Source: Bacteroidota bacterium (GTDB lineage Bacteria; Bacteroidota; Bacteroidia; Bacteroidales; CAIXZF01). From it: a stretch of 64,000 nt of DNA. How positions within the stretch are numbered: position 1 is the first letter of the stretch; every line of letters begins with the position of its first letter. Position numbers and translations under genes: made by a program. The notes beneath the pieces are model-generated. The model saw only the letters and a program-made list of their open reading frames with translations. It searched no databases and was not told where the DNA came from. The stretch spans positions 240,676 to 304,675 of the forward strand of contig JAKLIX010000003.1 in NCBI GenBank assembly GCA_022709385.1, written 5' to 3'. Shown piece by piece: positions 24,337-34,600 of this stretch.

Positions 24337-27264
24337 ATGTCTTTTTTTCGCTTCATTGCTTTCCTCATTTTCTTTTCATTTTCCGAATCTTTGGTTTTAC
24401 AGGCACAGGATGTAAAAGATCCCGGACCAAGGGAAGATATGATTTATACAATGCTTGACTCCCTTTACATGTGTCCCGACAGTATCTGGGTTCCTGTAAG
24501 GGTGCAGAACCTGGTGGGAATTGCCTCCATTTCCCTGCGATTCACCTTCGATCCTTCAGTGGTAACCTATGCGGGTTATTATGGCAATACGCATCCCGGA
24601 CTTTTTTCGGGTTTTTTGCTGGTCGGTAACGTTCCGCTCAACACTATTACGATTTCCTGGTATTCGGTGACTCCTTTTTCCATCCTCAACGACACCCTGT
24701 TGTCATTCCGGTTTTATTACGCAGGCGGTGTGAGTGCCTTTGTCTGGGACACGGTGATTTGCCAGTACAGTAACCTGCCCGGAGATATCCTTCCAGCCGT
24801 ATATGTGAATGGTTATGTCAGCTCTGAAACCTATTCTGCCGAGATTGTATCCGATCCTGACGATTACGGTGTGTGTGAAGGTTACGATTGCTATTTCGCA
24901 GTAGATCATTTGTACGGGCAGTCATTTAGTTGGGAATACAGTGCAGACAACGGTCTTAGCTGGCTGCCGGTTCCCAATGCACCACCATACAGCGGGGCAG
25001 ATAATGATACGCTCCTGATCACGAATGTTCCTCTGTTGTTCAATAATTATCTATACCGGTGTACTGTTTACGGAGCATGCCCGCCCAATCCGGTATCCGG
25101 AGCTGCCACCCTGACTGTGCAGGCGGCTCCTGTTGCTGATGCCGGGCCCGACCAGTCAGTTTGCCAGGGGGATACTGCAGTCATCAATGGCAGTGCCCAG
25201 TTTTTTGGAAGCATTTTGTGGCTTAGTTCCGGTACCGGCACATTTCTGAATGCCACCACGGTAAATCCTTCCTACCTGCCCAGTGCAGCAGATGTTACTG
25301 CCGGAATGGTTACCATCCGGCTGATGCTCGAAGGACTGTCACCATGCGGAGCGGTTACAGACAGCATGCAACTGACCATTCATGCCCTGCCCATTGCCAG
25401 CGCGGGAAATGATACCACCATCTGCGAAGGTGGTGTGGCCACGCTGACGGGATCCGGAGGCAACGATTACCTCTGGAGTACAATACCCCCTTCAAGCAAC
25501 CAGGTGGTGAATGTATCTCCCTCTGTCAACACAACCTATCATCTTACGGTGAGCAATTTCGGATGCGAAAGCTATGATTCGGTAAAAGTCTTTGTCCAGA
25601 TGGGCCCCGTTGTCAGTGCAGGTCAGGATGCCGCTATCTGTGCAAACGAAACTCTCACATTGAACGGAACAGCAAGCTTTACCTCCAGTATTCAATGGAG
25701 CACTGTTTCAGGAGATGGCAGTTTCCTTAATTCCAACCAGTTGTCCACAATTTACACACCTGGTCCCGGTGATATCAACAATGGCTCTGTCTTCCTCGTA
25801 CTCAGCGGTGTTCCTGTTAACCCTTGTGCCGATGTGGCAAGGGATACCCTCGAACTGACCCTGATCCCCCTGCCTCTTGCCAATGCCGGCAGTGATGAAA
25901 CCATCTGCTTCGGGGATTCGCTTACCCTTACCGCTACCGGAGGAACCAGCTTCATCTGGAGTACCCTGCCACCGGCAAATACTGCCTCTATCACGATAAG
26001 CCCTGCTTCTACCACTGTGTTTTATGTAACAGTAAGTAACCTGCAGTGTTTTGCTGTCGATAGTGTGAAGGTTATTGTTTTACCATTACCCGACATCACC
26101 CTCTCAGAAGATACCATGATCTGCTTCGGACAGTCCGTTACCCTGGTTGCAACGGGCGGACTGACGTATGCCTGGTCGAGCGGACACATTACCAGTACCG
26201 TTGATGTGTCGCCTGTTGTGGATACCTGGTACAGTGTTACCATTACCGGTTTGAATGGTTGTCAGCGGGTCGATTCTGTCCTGGTTACCGTCAATGCTGA
26301 TCTCACCTGCAGTGTGGTTCCGCCTGGTCCTGCTTTCTGTAACGGAGGAAGTGTCACACTGACAGCTTCTGCAAATCAAACCTGTACTTTTTCCTGGTCA
26401 CCCCCGGAAGGCCTTTCTTCAGTCGTCGGTCCTGTGGTGATCGCCAGCCCTGCCATTACCTCCACATACGAAGTTGTTGCCACGGATAATATGGGTTGTA
26501 CCGCTTCCAGCAAGGTCAATATCACTGTTTATCAGAATCCGATGGTGGAGGTACAACCGCCTTTTTACAATCTCTGTTTGGGCGATACGCTGACACTCAC
26601 GGCATATGGTGCAAGTACTTATTTCTGGACGCCGCCTACAGGGCTGTCGGCCAATAATCTGCCGGTTGTCATGGCCAGCCCGAAAAAAACGACAGTCTAC
26701 CAGGTTACCGGAACCGACATTCATAATTGTAAGACGACGGTTCCGGTCGTTATCAACGTATTGCCTGTTCCTGTTGTCGACCTGCCTGGCAGTGTTTATA
26801 TCTATCAGGGAGAGAGCTATTTGCTCGACGGCAACGGCCATATTGATTCCTGCACCTATCTCTGGCAGGATGCTACCACCAATTCCTATTATTATGCGAG
26901 TGAACCCGGCTGGTATTATGTGACTGTTGACCGGAACGGCTGCATTGTTACAGATACCACCTGGATCAGGGCTTGTTCCGAGTTATGGGTGCCGAATGCG
27001 TTTTCCCCCAACAATGACGGGGTAAATGATATCTTCCTGATTGGACATACCGAAGACTTGGTTGAATTTGAACTGACCATCTATAATCGCTGGGGTGAGC
27101 AGGTCTACTATTCCACCAACCCATATGAAGGGTGGGACGGGTCATATGAAGGTAACCGTTGTCCGGTTGGTGTTTACCACTATGTGGTTGAATACCTTGG
27201 CCAGTGTAATGTCCTGCTTGAAAAGGAAGGGAAGAAACACGGGCAGATCACCTTGTTCCGTTGA
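24337..27264 (+). CDS. Cohesin-domain surface protein with Ig/PKD-like repeats, type B T9SS CTD
   Basis: The protein is 975 aa from the ATG at 24337, which gives a signal peptide (MSFFRFIAFLIFFSFSESLVLQAQ); a GTG at 24259 would add 26 residues without a signal. Residues about 45-165 form a cohesin-like module ('VRVQNLVGIASISLRFTFDP', 'TISWYSVTPFSILNDTLLSF', 'CQYSNLPGDILPAVYVNG'). About eight Ig/PKD-like repeats follow. The last ~85 residues are a type B CTD: 'LWVPNAFSPNNDGVNDIF', 'LTIYNRWGEQVYYSTNPYEG', 'CPVGVYHYVVEY'. It has no dockerin. It is the only rightward member of the cohesin group, and its 3' end overlaps the convergent MATE gene by 17 bp. Confidence 0.82.
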   Translation: MSFFRFIAFLIFFSFSESLVLQAQDVKDPGPREDMIYTMLDSLYMCPDSIWVPVRVQNLVGIASISLRFTFDPSVVTYAGYYGNTHPGLFSGFLLVGNVPLNTITISWYSVTPFSILNDTLLSFRFYYAGGVSAFVWDTVICQYSNLPGDILPAVYVNGYVSSETYSAEIVSDPDDYGVCEGYDCYFAVDHLYGQSFSWEYSADNGLSWLPVPNAPPYSGADNDTLLITNVPLLFNNYLYRCTVYGACPPNPVSGAATLTVQAAPVADAGPDQSVCQGDTAVINGSAQFFGSILWLSSGTGTFLNATTVNPSYLPSAADVTAGMVTIRLMLEGLSPCGAVTDSMQLTIHALPIASAGNDTTICEGGVATLTGSGGNDYLWSTIPPSSNQVVNVSPSVNTTYHLTVSNFGCESYDSVKVFVQMGPVVSAGQDAAICANETLTLNGTASFTSSIQWSTVSGDGSFLNSNQLSTIYTPGPGDINNGSVFLVLSGVPVNPCADVARDTLELTLIPLPLANAGSDETICFGDSLTLTATGGTSFIWSTLPPANTASITISPASTTVFYVTVSNLQCFAVDSVKVIVLPLPDITLSEDTMICFGQSVTLVATGGLTYAWSSGHITSTVDVSPVVDTWYSVTITGLNGCQRVDSVLVTVNADLTCSVVPPGPAFCNGGSVTLTASANQTCTFSWSPPEGLSSVVGPVVIASPAITSTYEVVATDNMGCTASSKVNITVYQNPMVEVQPPFYNLCLGDTLTLTAYGASTYFWTPPTGLSANNLPVVMASPKKTTVYQVTGTDIHNCKTTVPVVINVLPVPVVDLPGSVYIYQGESYLLDGNGHIDSCTYLWQDATTNSYYYASEPGWYYVTVDRNGCIVTDTTWIRACSELWVPNAFSPNNDGVNDIFLIGHTEDLVEFELTIYNRWGEQVYYSTNPYEGWDGSYEGNRCPVGVYHYVVEYLGQCNVLLEKEGKKHGQITLFR

Positions 27265-28609
27265 TCATACCATTCGATAGTTTAACCACTCCTTTGTTCT
27301 TCCACCTGCCTGTCTTATAGTAAATATATGACAGCAGCACGCCGATGATCCAGGCAATGGGTATTCCCCACCAGATTCCGGTAACTCCGATTTTCTGCGA
27401 CAGGTACCAGGAGACCGGGATTCTGATCACCCAGAGTGAAAAAAGGGTGATAAACATGGGGATCAGCGTATCACCTGCTCCACGCATGATACCTCCTACG
27501 ACGAACATCGCAGAAAAAGCGATGTAACAGGAGCTGACGATGACCAGGTAGGAGTATCCGATCTCAATAACCTTCTGATCCGGTGTGAACAGGCCCATCA
27601 GGCCTCTTCCCCAGAGGATGCTCAGGGCGGTGATGAACAGGGAAAACACAGTTGTCATCAGCAGGGTTGCCCGGAGTCCTCTCCTGATCCTTTCGGGTTT
27701 TTGAGCCCCGATGTTCTGTCCGACAAAAGTGGACAGGGCCATGGCAAAGGTCATGGCAGGAATGGAAGCAAAGGTGTCAATGCGGCCTGCAACCGAATAA
27801 GCGGCAATGGTGTCGGTACCGAAGGTGTTTACGATACTGTATAATGCCAGCATCCCTAATGCAACAAAGGTTTGCTGAAAACCCGTGGGTAAACCAATCC
27901 GGATGGTATGCCGGAAAATTTCCCGGTCGAACATCAGCTTCTTCAGGCTGAGTTTGACAATGGCGTGCCTCTTGTTCAGGTAAAGCACCGCAGTGATGAA
28001 TGCTCCGGCCTGTGCAATCACGGTTGCCATGGCCACACCTTCGATTCCCATCCGGAACACCAGTACCAGGAGCAGGTCAAGTCCGATATTGACCACGGTA
28101 GAAATGACCAGGAAGACCAGGGGGGTCCTCGAGTCGCCCAGTCCCCGCAGGATGGCGCTTGTCCCGTTGAATCCGAACATAAAAACTGATCCCGCCATAT
28201 AGATATTCATATACCTGACTGCAAGGGGACGGATATTGTCAGGCAGGCCGGTCCATCCGAAGATGGTGTTGCTGAAGGCGATACTCAGCAAAGTTATTAT
28301 CAGACTGGCGACAAATAAAAACACGTATACGGTGTCGATGGCCAGTCTGATCTTTTCAAAATTCTTTGCACCGTAGTATTGGGAAATGATGATGGTGGCT
28401 CCGATGGTAATGCCAATAACAAAGGAAACCAGCATAAAGATCAGGGGAAAGGAAGCTCCGACCGCAGCAAGGGCTTCTTTGCCAATGAATTGACCCACAA
28501 CCACCGCATTGATGATGTTGTACAATTGCTGAAAAACATTGCCGATCAGCATGGGTAGGGCAAAGTGCAGGATCAGTTTTCCTTCATTGCCCTGTGTCAG
28601 GTCTTTCAT
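27248..28609 (-). CDS. MATE-family efflux transporter
   Basis: This 453-aa integral membrane protein has twelve predicted transmembrane helices in two halves. The N-terminal signature 'LPMLIGNVFQQLYNIINAVV' with 'VGQFIGKEALAAVGASFP' is typical of MATE (MatE) transporters. The second half repeats the pattern ('GLPTGFQQTFVALGMLALYS', 'AMALSTFVGQNIGAQKPERI'). MATE proteins export cationic drugs or metabolites using a Na+ or H+ gradient; the substrate here is unknown. The gene sits between two cohesin genes but shows no functional link to them. Its stop overlaps the cohesin gene on the plus strand, and a terminator hairpin lies just upstream of its start. Confidence 0.93.
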   Translation of the reverse strand: MKDLTQGNEGKLILHFALPMLIGNVFQQLYNIINAVVVGQFIGKEALAAVGASFPLIFMLVSFVIGITIGATIIISQYYGAKNFEKIRLAIDTVYVFLFVASLIITLLSIAFSNTIFGWTGLPDNIRPLAVRYMNIYMAGSVFMFGFNGTSAILRGLGDSRTPLVFLVISTVVNIGLDLLLVLVFRMGIEGVAMATVIAQAGAFITAVLYLNKRHAIVKLSLKKLMFDREIFRHTIRIGLPTGFQQTFVALGMLALYSIVNTFGTDTIAAYSVAGRIDTFASIPAMTFAMALSTFVGQNIGAQKPERIRRGLRATLLMTTVFSLFITALSILWGRGLMGLFTPDQKVIEIGYSYLVIVSSCYIAFSAMFVVGGIMRGAGDTLIPMFITLFSLWVIRIPVSWYLSQKIGVTGIWWGIPIAWIIGVLLSYIYYKTGRWKNKGVVKLSNGMINGTR

Positions 28610-28620
28610 TGGTAGCGGGT

Positions 28621-28655
28621 AAAAAAAAGAAGCCGCCTGACATAAGGCGGCTTCT
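28621..28655 (-). terminator. Rho-independent terminator after the 2226-aa cohesin gene
   Basis: A perfect 10-bp stem AGAAGCCGCC/GGCGGCTTCT (28628-28637 with 28646-28655) with an 8-base loop is followed on the minus strand by a run of eight T (28621-28628). It begins 20 bp beyond the stop of the gene ending at 28675, separating it from the MATE gene. Confidence 0.9.
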
Positions 28656-28674
28656 CTTCATTGGGTCACAGGGA

Positions 28675-31600
28675 TTATTTGTTGATCGTGATCATTTTAT
28701 TCATCACCTGCTTGCCGGTTTCCATTTTCAACAGGTAATTACCTTGTGAAAGTGTGCTTACGTCAAGGTTGATTACATGCTCACCGGCCGTTTCGTCAGC
28801 ATTAACAAGCAATGCGATTTTTTCGCCCAGGATGTTGAATAAACGGATTTTAACATGGCCGTCTTCTGCCAGGGTATATTGGATCCGGGCAGTGGTCAGA
28901 ACCGGGTTGGGATAGCTGTTCAGGCTGTTTTGCATATCAGCCGGGCTGATCTTGGGTACAATAAGACCGGCAGCGGGGATGGTTTGGGCAGACTCATTGC
29001 TGAGTACACTGCCACTGTTGAACTGAATCGTGGTTTCTTCAACCACGGCAGGTGTCTTCAGTGTGATTTGCAGCAGCAGATCGTCTGGATTGACAGCAAG
29101 TGGTTCAAGATTAAACCAGCCGATCCTGAGTTCGTTGCCGGTCTGGTTAAAGAGTAACTCACCGCCTGTGGCTGCCATATTCACCGATTGGGTAAGGTAG
29201 CCTTCGGGGAGGTTGATCACCATTGAAACGGCCCCCAGGTTCAGGGACTGGGCAGCGTAAATGGGGAGTGTGATCATTCCGTTGAGAGGTGAAACACTGC
29301 CGTAGGTCAGCTGCTCAACCCCCGGAGCCATTTTAAAGCCTGGGATATAGTCCATATTGACATCCGACATACACAGTGCATGGAAGTCTACAACAGGTGC
29401 AAGCACGTAATCCACATTGACCACAGGATTTTCAAAGACCCAGTCGGGCTGGGGTGCATAATCCGGCAGCAGGTTTACAAACCTTCTGAGCGTATTGAGT
29501 GCATCATGGGCATTGACCACACCGTTACCGGTCACATCACCGGCGACAAGGGGCAGGCCGGTGAGCATTTGCTGTCCGACGAAATGTTTCAGCATCAGCA
29601 GGCCGTCGGCAGCATTTCCGCCTCCCCATGGTTTGGTGGTAGCGGCATCAAGGGTGTAGGTTCCCAGGCCGATGCCGGTAAACAGGAAGCTGCCGTCAGC
29701 ATTGGCAGTGGTAGTGGCAACCACGTTACCCAGCGGGTCTTTCAGCATCACGCTGGCATCGTTCATGGGAGTGTTCGATGCATTCATGTATGTGAGCGTA
29801 CCCACGATATTGTCCTGCGGGATTTCCACAAAAACAGTCACCTCATCGCTTGCAGTACATCCGTAGAAATCGGTGGCTGTGAATGTGTACACCTGGGTGC
29901 TGACAGGGTTGGCATTTGGTGTAAGACTGTAAGGATCATCCAGGAAAGCGACAGGAGTCCACTCATAGGTGTAGGGTCCTGTACCGCCGGTGATAACAGC
30001 CTGCAGCTGTGTGCTGCCTCCGATAAAGATATTGACATCTGCGCCGGCATCCACGATCAGTTCATCATTCATGGTCACTTCCACAGTGCCGTTCATATCA
30101 GACATGCAAGTGGTCACGGAATTGAAAGCGTAAACGTTATAAGTACCGGGTCCGGCAAAGAAACCAAATGAAATGGCCTGGCCGTTTCCTTCAACGCTTG
30201 CGATGTAAAGACCGCCGTGGTTCAGGTAATAGGTTACACCTGTTTCGGAGCCGTTGAGCCCGATTTCAACACCGTTGGTGCCGTAACAGTAAACACCGCC
30301 TCCGGTCATGTCGAACACTGCAGGCAATGCATTGATGGTGGCATTTCCGTTGATATAATTGGTGACAAGCAAGTCCTCATCGATATTCAGCAGTTCGCAA
30401 TTGCCGGGTGTTAGCAGATCCCAGGTGAGTGCCGTTGCACCAGCAACGCCGTCGAACACCAGTTCCATGATGGTTCCGTTTCCAAAGCTTGCGGGAACGA
30501 CAGTGAAGAAACCGATCTTCACCAGGTTGCCGACTACATTGACAGACATCAGGCCGTTATCGAAAGCCGGATTGACATTCTGATAGGTGTTGTAGTTGAG
30601 TACAGCAGCATCAAATTCCAGTGCCAGTGACATGGCAGCCACATCATAGAAATTCTCGGCATTGACCGGGATAATCACCTGGCCTTCACATGCTTCTGCA
30701 TTCCCTGCAATAATGGTAATCTCGGTGAGCAACACATGCAAGACGGCAGCATCGGAGATCACGGGATTATTGCATTCGCTCCAGAGCACGCAACGGTACA
30801 TATATCCGTCCATGGGAAGGGTGGCTGGATTGATGGCAAGTTGACCACCGGTGGTTCCTGCATAAATTCCGCCTTCGCTGAGATCATCCCATGTCATGCC
30901 TCCGTCTGTGGAAAGCTGCCACTGGTAGGCTGTGACATTGCTTGCATTCACAAAGAACCATGCCGGATCGTTGTTGTCAACAGTGATGTCGGCAGGCTGG
31001 TCGATGATGAGGGGAAGGTCATACACCGTGATATCAATCATGGCGGTGGCTGAACATTCGAACGCATTCACATAAGTGTAGCTGACAGTCCAGGTACCGG
31101 CACCGGCCCAATCGGGGTGGAACATATTACCATCAACACCCGGTCCTGCAAATACACCACCTTCCGGCATGCCATTGAGGGTTACGGGTGCTGCATCAAT
31201 ACAAAGTGGTGCAATTGGATCAAGACTGACTTCAGGCAGGGGGTACACATTGACTGTCTGGATACCGTTTCCCTGGCAGTTGTATGAAGAGACGTAGGTG
31301 TAAACAATATCCCAGCTTCCGACTCCTGCCTGGGCAGGGTAGAACATATTCCCCACAACACCGGGGCCGGAGAACACGCCTCCTTCGGGCATTGCATACA
31401 AGCTTACAGGATCAGCATCGATACAAAGATCGGGGATAGGATTGAAAATCACCTGTATGGCGTCATCCACAGTGATGGTGTGGGTCACGGAGTTTGTACA
31501 ACCAAGGAGGTCAGTGTAGGTATAGGTGATGTCAAAGATACCGATACCTGCGAGGGCCGGGTAAAAGACGTTGTTGTCAACGCCTGTACCGCTGAATGTT

Positions 31601-34600
31601 CCACCTTCGGGCAAACCGGTAAGTGCGATGGGATCAGCATCAAGGCAGGTGCCGCTGACTAGGTCGAATGATACCTCAGGGAGCGGAAACACCTGCAGAT
31701 CCCTGAAATAGAAGTTAGAACAACCGTTGGGGCCGGTGTATTCATAGAAGATCTGGAAGATGCCGGGACCGGTGATGGAGGGGTCGAAGGTATTCCCTAC
31801 TACGCCGTCACCAACAAAAGTACCACCTTCAGGCTCGGCATAGAGAGCAAGCGGGCCATTGTTCAGGCAGATATCCGGCAGAGGCGGGAAGATGATGTCA
31901 GGAATATCCAGCACAGTGATGATTGTCTGGGCTGAGTTGGTACAGCCATGCTCGTCTGTATAAGTATAGGTAATGACGAAATCACCCGGTTCAACGTCAA
32001 GCGGATGGAACATATTCCCTATCACACCGTCGCCGCTGAAAACACCTCCTTCAGGATAACCGACCAATACGGCAGTCTCAGGACCGTAACAAATGGTTTG
32101 CTGAGTGTAAACACTCACAGAAGGCAGCGAATATACAGCCACTTCTATAGAAGCAGCGTTTGTACATCCGAATGCATCCGTGTAGGTATAGGTGATGGTC
32201 CAGTAACCAGGTCCGACAAGGGCGGGATCAAACATCTCGCCAACAACCCCGTCACCTGAAAATACACCACCGGCCGGGTTTGCCATCAGGTTCACCGGAG
32301 CGCTGTTTTCACAGAGTGAAGCGATGGCCGGAAAATCAATCTGGGGCAGGGCATTCACGGTGATGCTGTGTCCGATGTTGTTGCTGCAGCCGTTGGGATC
32401 GATGTAAACATAATAGATGTCCCACATTCCGAGGCCGGCATCTGCCGGGTAGAACCAATCACCCATCACACCTGTTCCAACAAAATATCCTCCGGAAGGC
32501 GATCCTTCGAGAAATACCGGATCTGCATTGATACAGGTATATTCAGGAAGGTTGAAACTCACTACAGGGAGGTCATACACGGTAACAATGGAACTTGTAC
32601 TGTTGGTACATCCGTTGCCATCGGTATAGGTATAGGTGATGGTATGTTCACCGGCTCCTGCCAGCATGGGGTTGAAGAATCCGTTATCCATCCCGTTGCC
32701 CGAGAACACACCGCCATCGGGATAGCCTACGGCTTGAACGGGAGCAGCATCAATACAGAATACAGGATAGAGATCGAAATATACATTCGGTAATCCGTTA
32801 ACGATTACTTCGATGAAAGCGGCGTTTGAACAGCCTGCGGGGTCGGTATAGGTATAGGTTACATAGTGGGCACCTTCACCGGCGATCGCAGGATAAAAGA
32901 CATTATCCATCACGCCTTGTCCGCTGTAGTTTCCGCCTTCGGGCGAACCTGCGAGCGTGACAGGGGCTGCATCAATACACAGGGGGCCGACGGGTTCAAG
33001 TGTGACCACCGGGATGGGGTTTACGGTAATAGTCTGAGTGAGCATTGCATGGCAATTGTTGCCATCAGTGAAATGGTAGGTGATATCCCAGGTTCCGGCA
33101 CCTGCATCTGACGGATAGAAATAGGAACCGTAAGCACCGGGCCCGTCGAAGTACCCACCCTGGGGTTCAGGCATCATGTCGAAGGGATCGGTGTTTTCGC
33201 AGACTGATGCGGGAAGCGTAAACGACAGGCTGGGGATGTCGTTCACGATCACTTCTTGGGTGGAAGAATTTGAACAACCCTGAGGATCGGTATAACTGTA
33301 TGTGATCACAAAAGTACCGACACCTGCAACTGCGGGATCAAAATAGTTACCGCTGATTCCGGGACCGTCGAACATGCCGCCTTCAGGGTATCCGTAGAGC
33401 TCCTGGAGGTTGTCATTGATACAAAGCGGGCCAAGCGGAGCAAGGTACACCTGGGGAAGATCGTTGACAAGGACATCCGTCTGGGCGAAGTTGGTACATC
33501 CGTTCAGGTCGGTGATGGTATAGGTAACTGTTGACCAGCCTGCGCCGGCAAGCGCCGGAATGAACATGTCGTTCATCACGCCAATGCCTGAAAACAGACC
33601 TCCCGGAGGACTTGCCATCAGCGTAACAGCCGGTGCATCAATACAGTATGGTCCGATGGGATCTATCATGGGTTCGGGAAGGGGAAATACGGTGATATCA
33701 GTGCTTGCGGAAGCATAGCAGTTGTTCTGGTCATAATAATGGTAGGTTATTGTCCAGGTACCTGCACCTACCCAGGAAGGATAGAAATATTCACCCTGAA
33801 CGCCCGGACCGTCAAAGAAGCCTCCTGCAGGAATACCGGTCAGGAATACCGGACCGGCATCGGCACAGACCGAAGTCAGAGGCTCAATAGAAACAACCGG
33901 CACGGCATATACAACAATCTCAATCGAAGCGGAATTGCTGCAACCAAAGGCATCGGTGTAATCATAGGTGATCATGAAGCTACCTGCTCCTGAAACCGAT
34001 GGATCGAATGTGTTCCCGACCACACCTGTCCCGGAGAACATCCCTCCTTCAGGAGCGGCATAAAGTGCCACCGGAGCAGCATCGGCACACATCGGGTCAA
34101 CCGGGTTGAAGGCAACGGTGGGAATGGCTACTACTGTGAGGTACTCTGATGCGGCGTTGGTGCAGCCGTTTCCATCGGTATAGGTATAGGTGATAAGGAA
34201 ATCACCGGTACCGGTTACTTCACTGTAAAACATTCCGTTATCCACGCCGATTCCGGAGTATGCACCTCCTTCGGGTAAACCGCCGGTCAGCAGAAAAGCA
34301 GGTGTCTGCTCACAAACAGGGGAAAAGGGTGCCAGGGTAACCGCAGGTAAAGGAAAGATTTCCACTGTGGCTGAGCCTGTCATAAGCAGATCACCACATT
34401 CACTCTGCACAAGGATGGTATAAAGACCTCCGTCCGTCAGATTCATGAAAGAAAGCGGATCACCGGTTCCCGAGAGGCTATAAGCGGTGGGATTACCATC
34501 AAGCAGAAGTTGATAGGTCATTCCGGCCTGGCTCCCGTCTAGTGTGACTGTTAATCCTGCTTCACCTTCGCAGGCTGATCCTCCTCCCCCGACATTAAAG

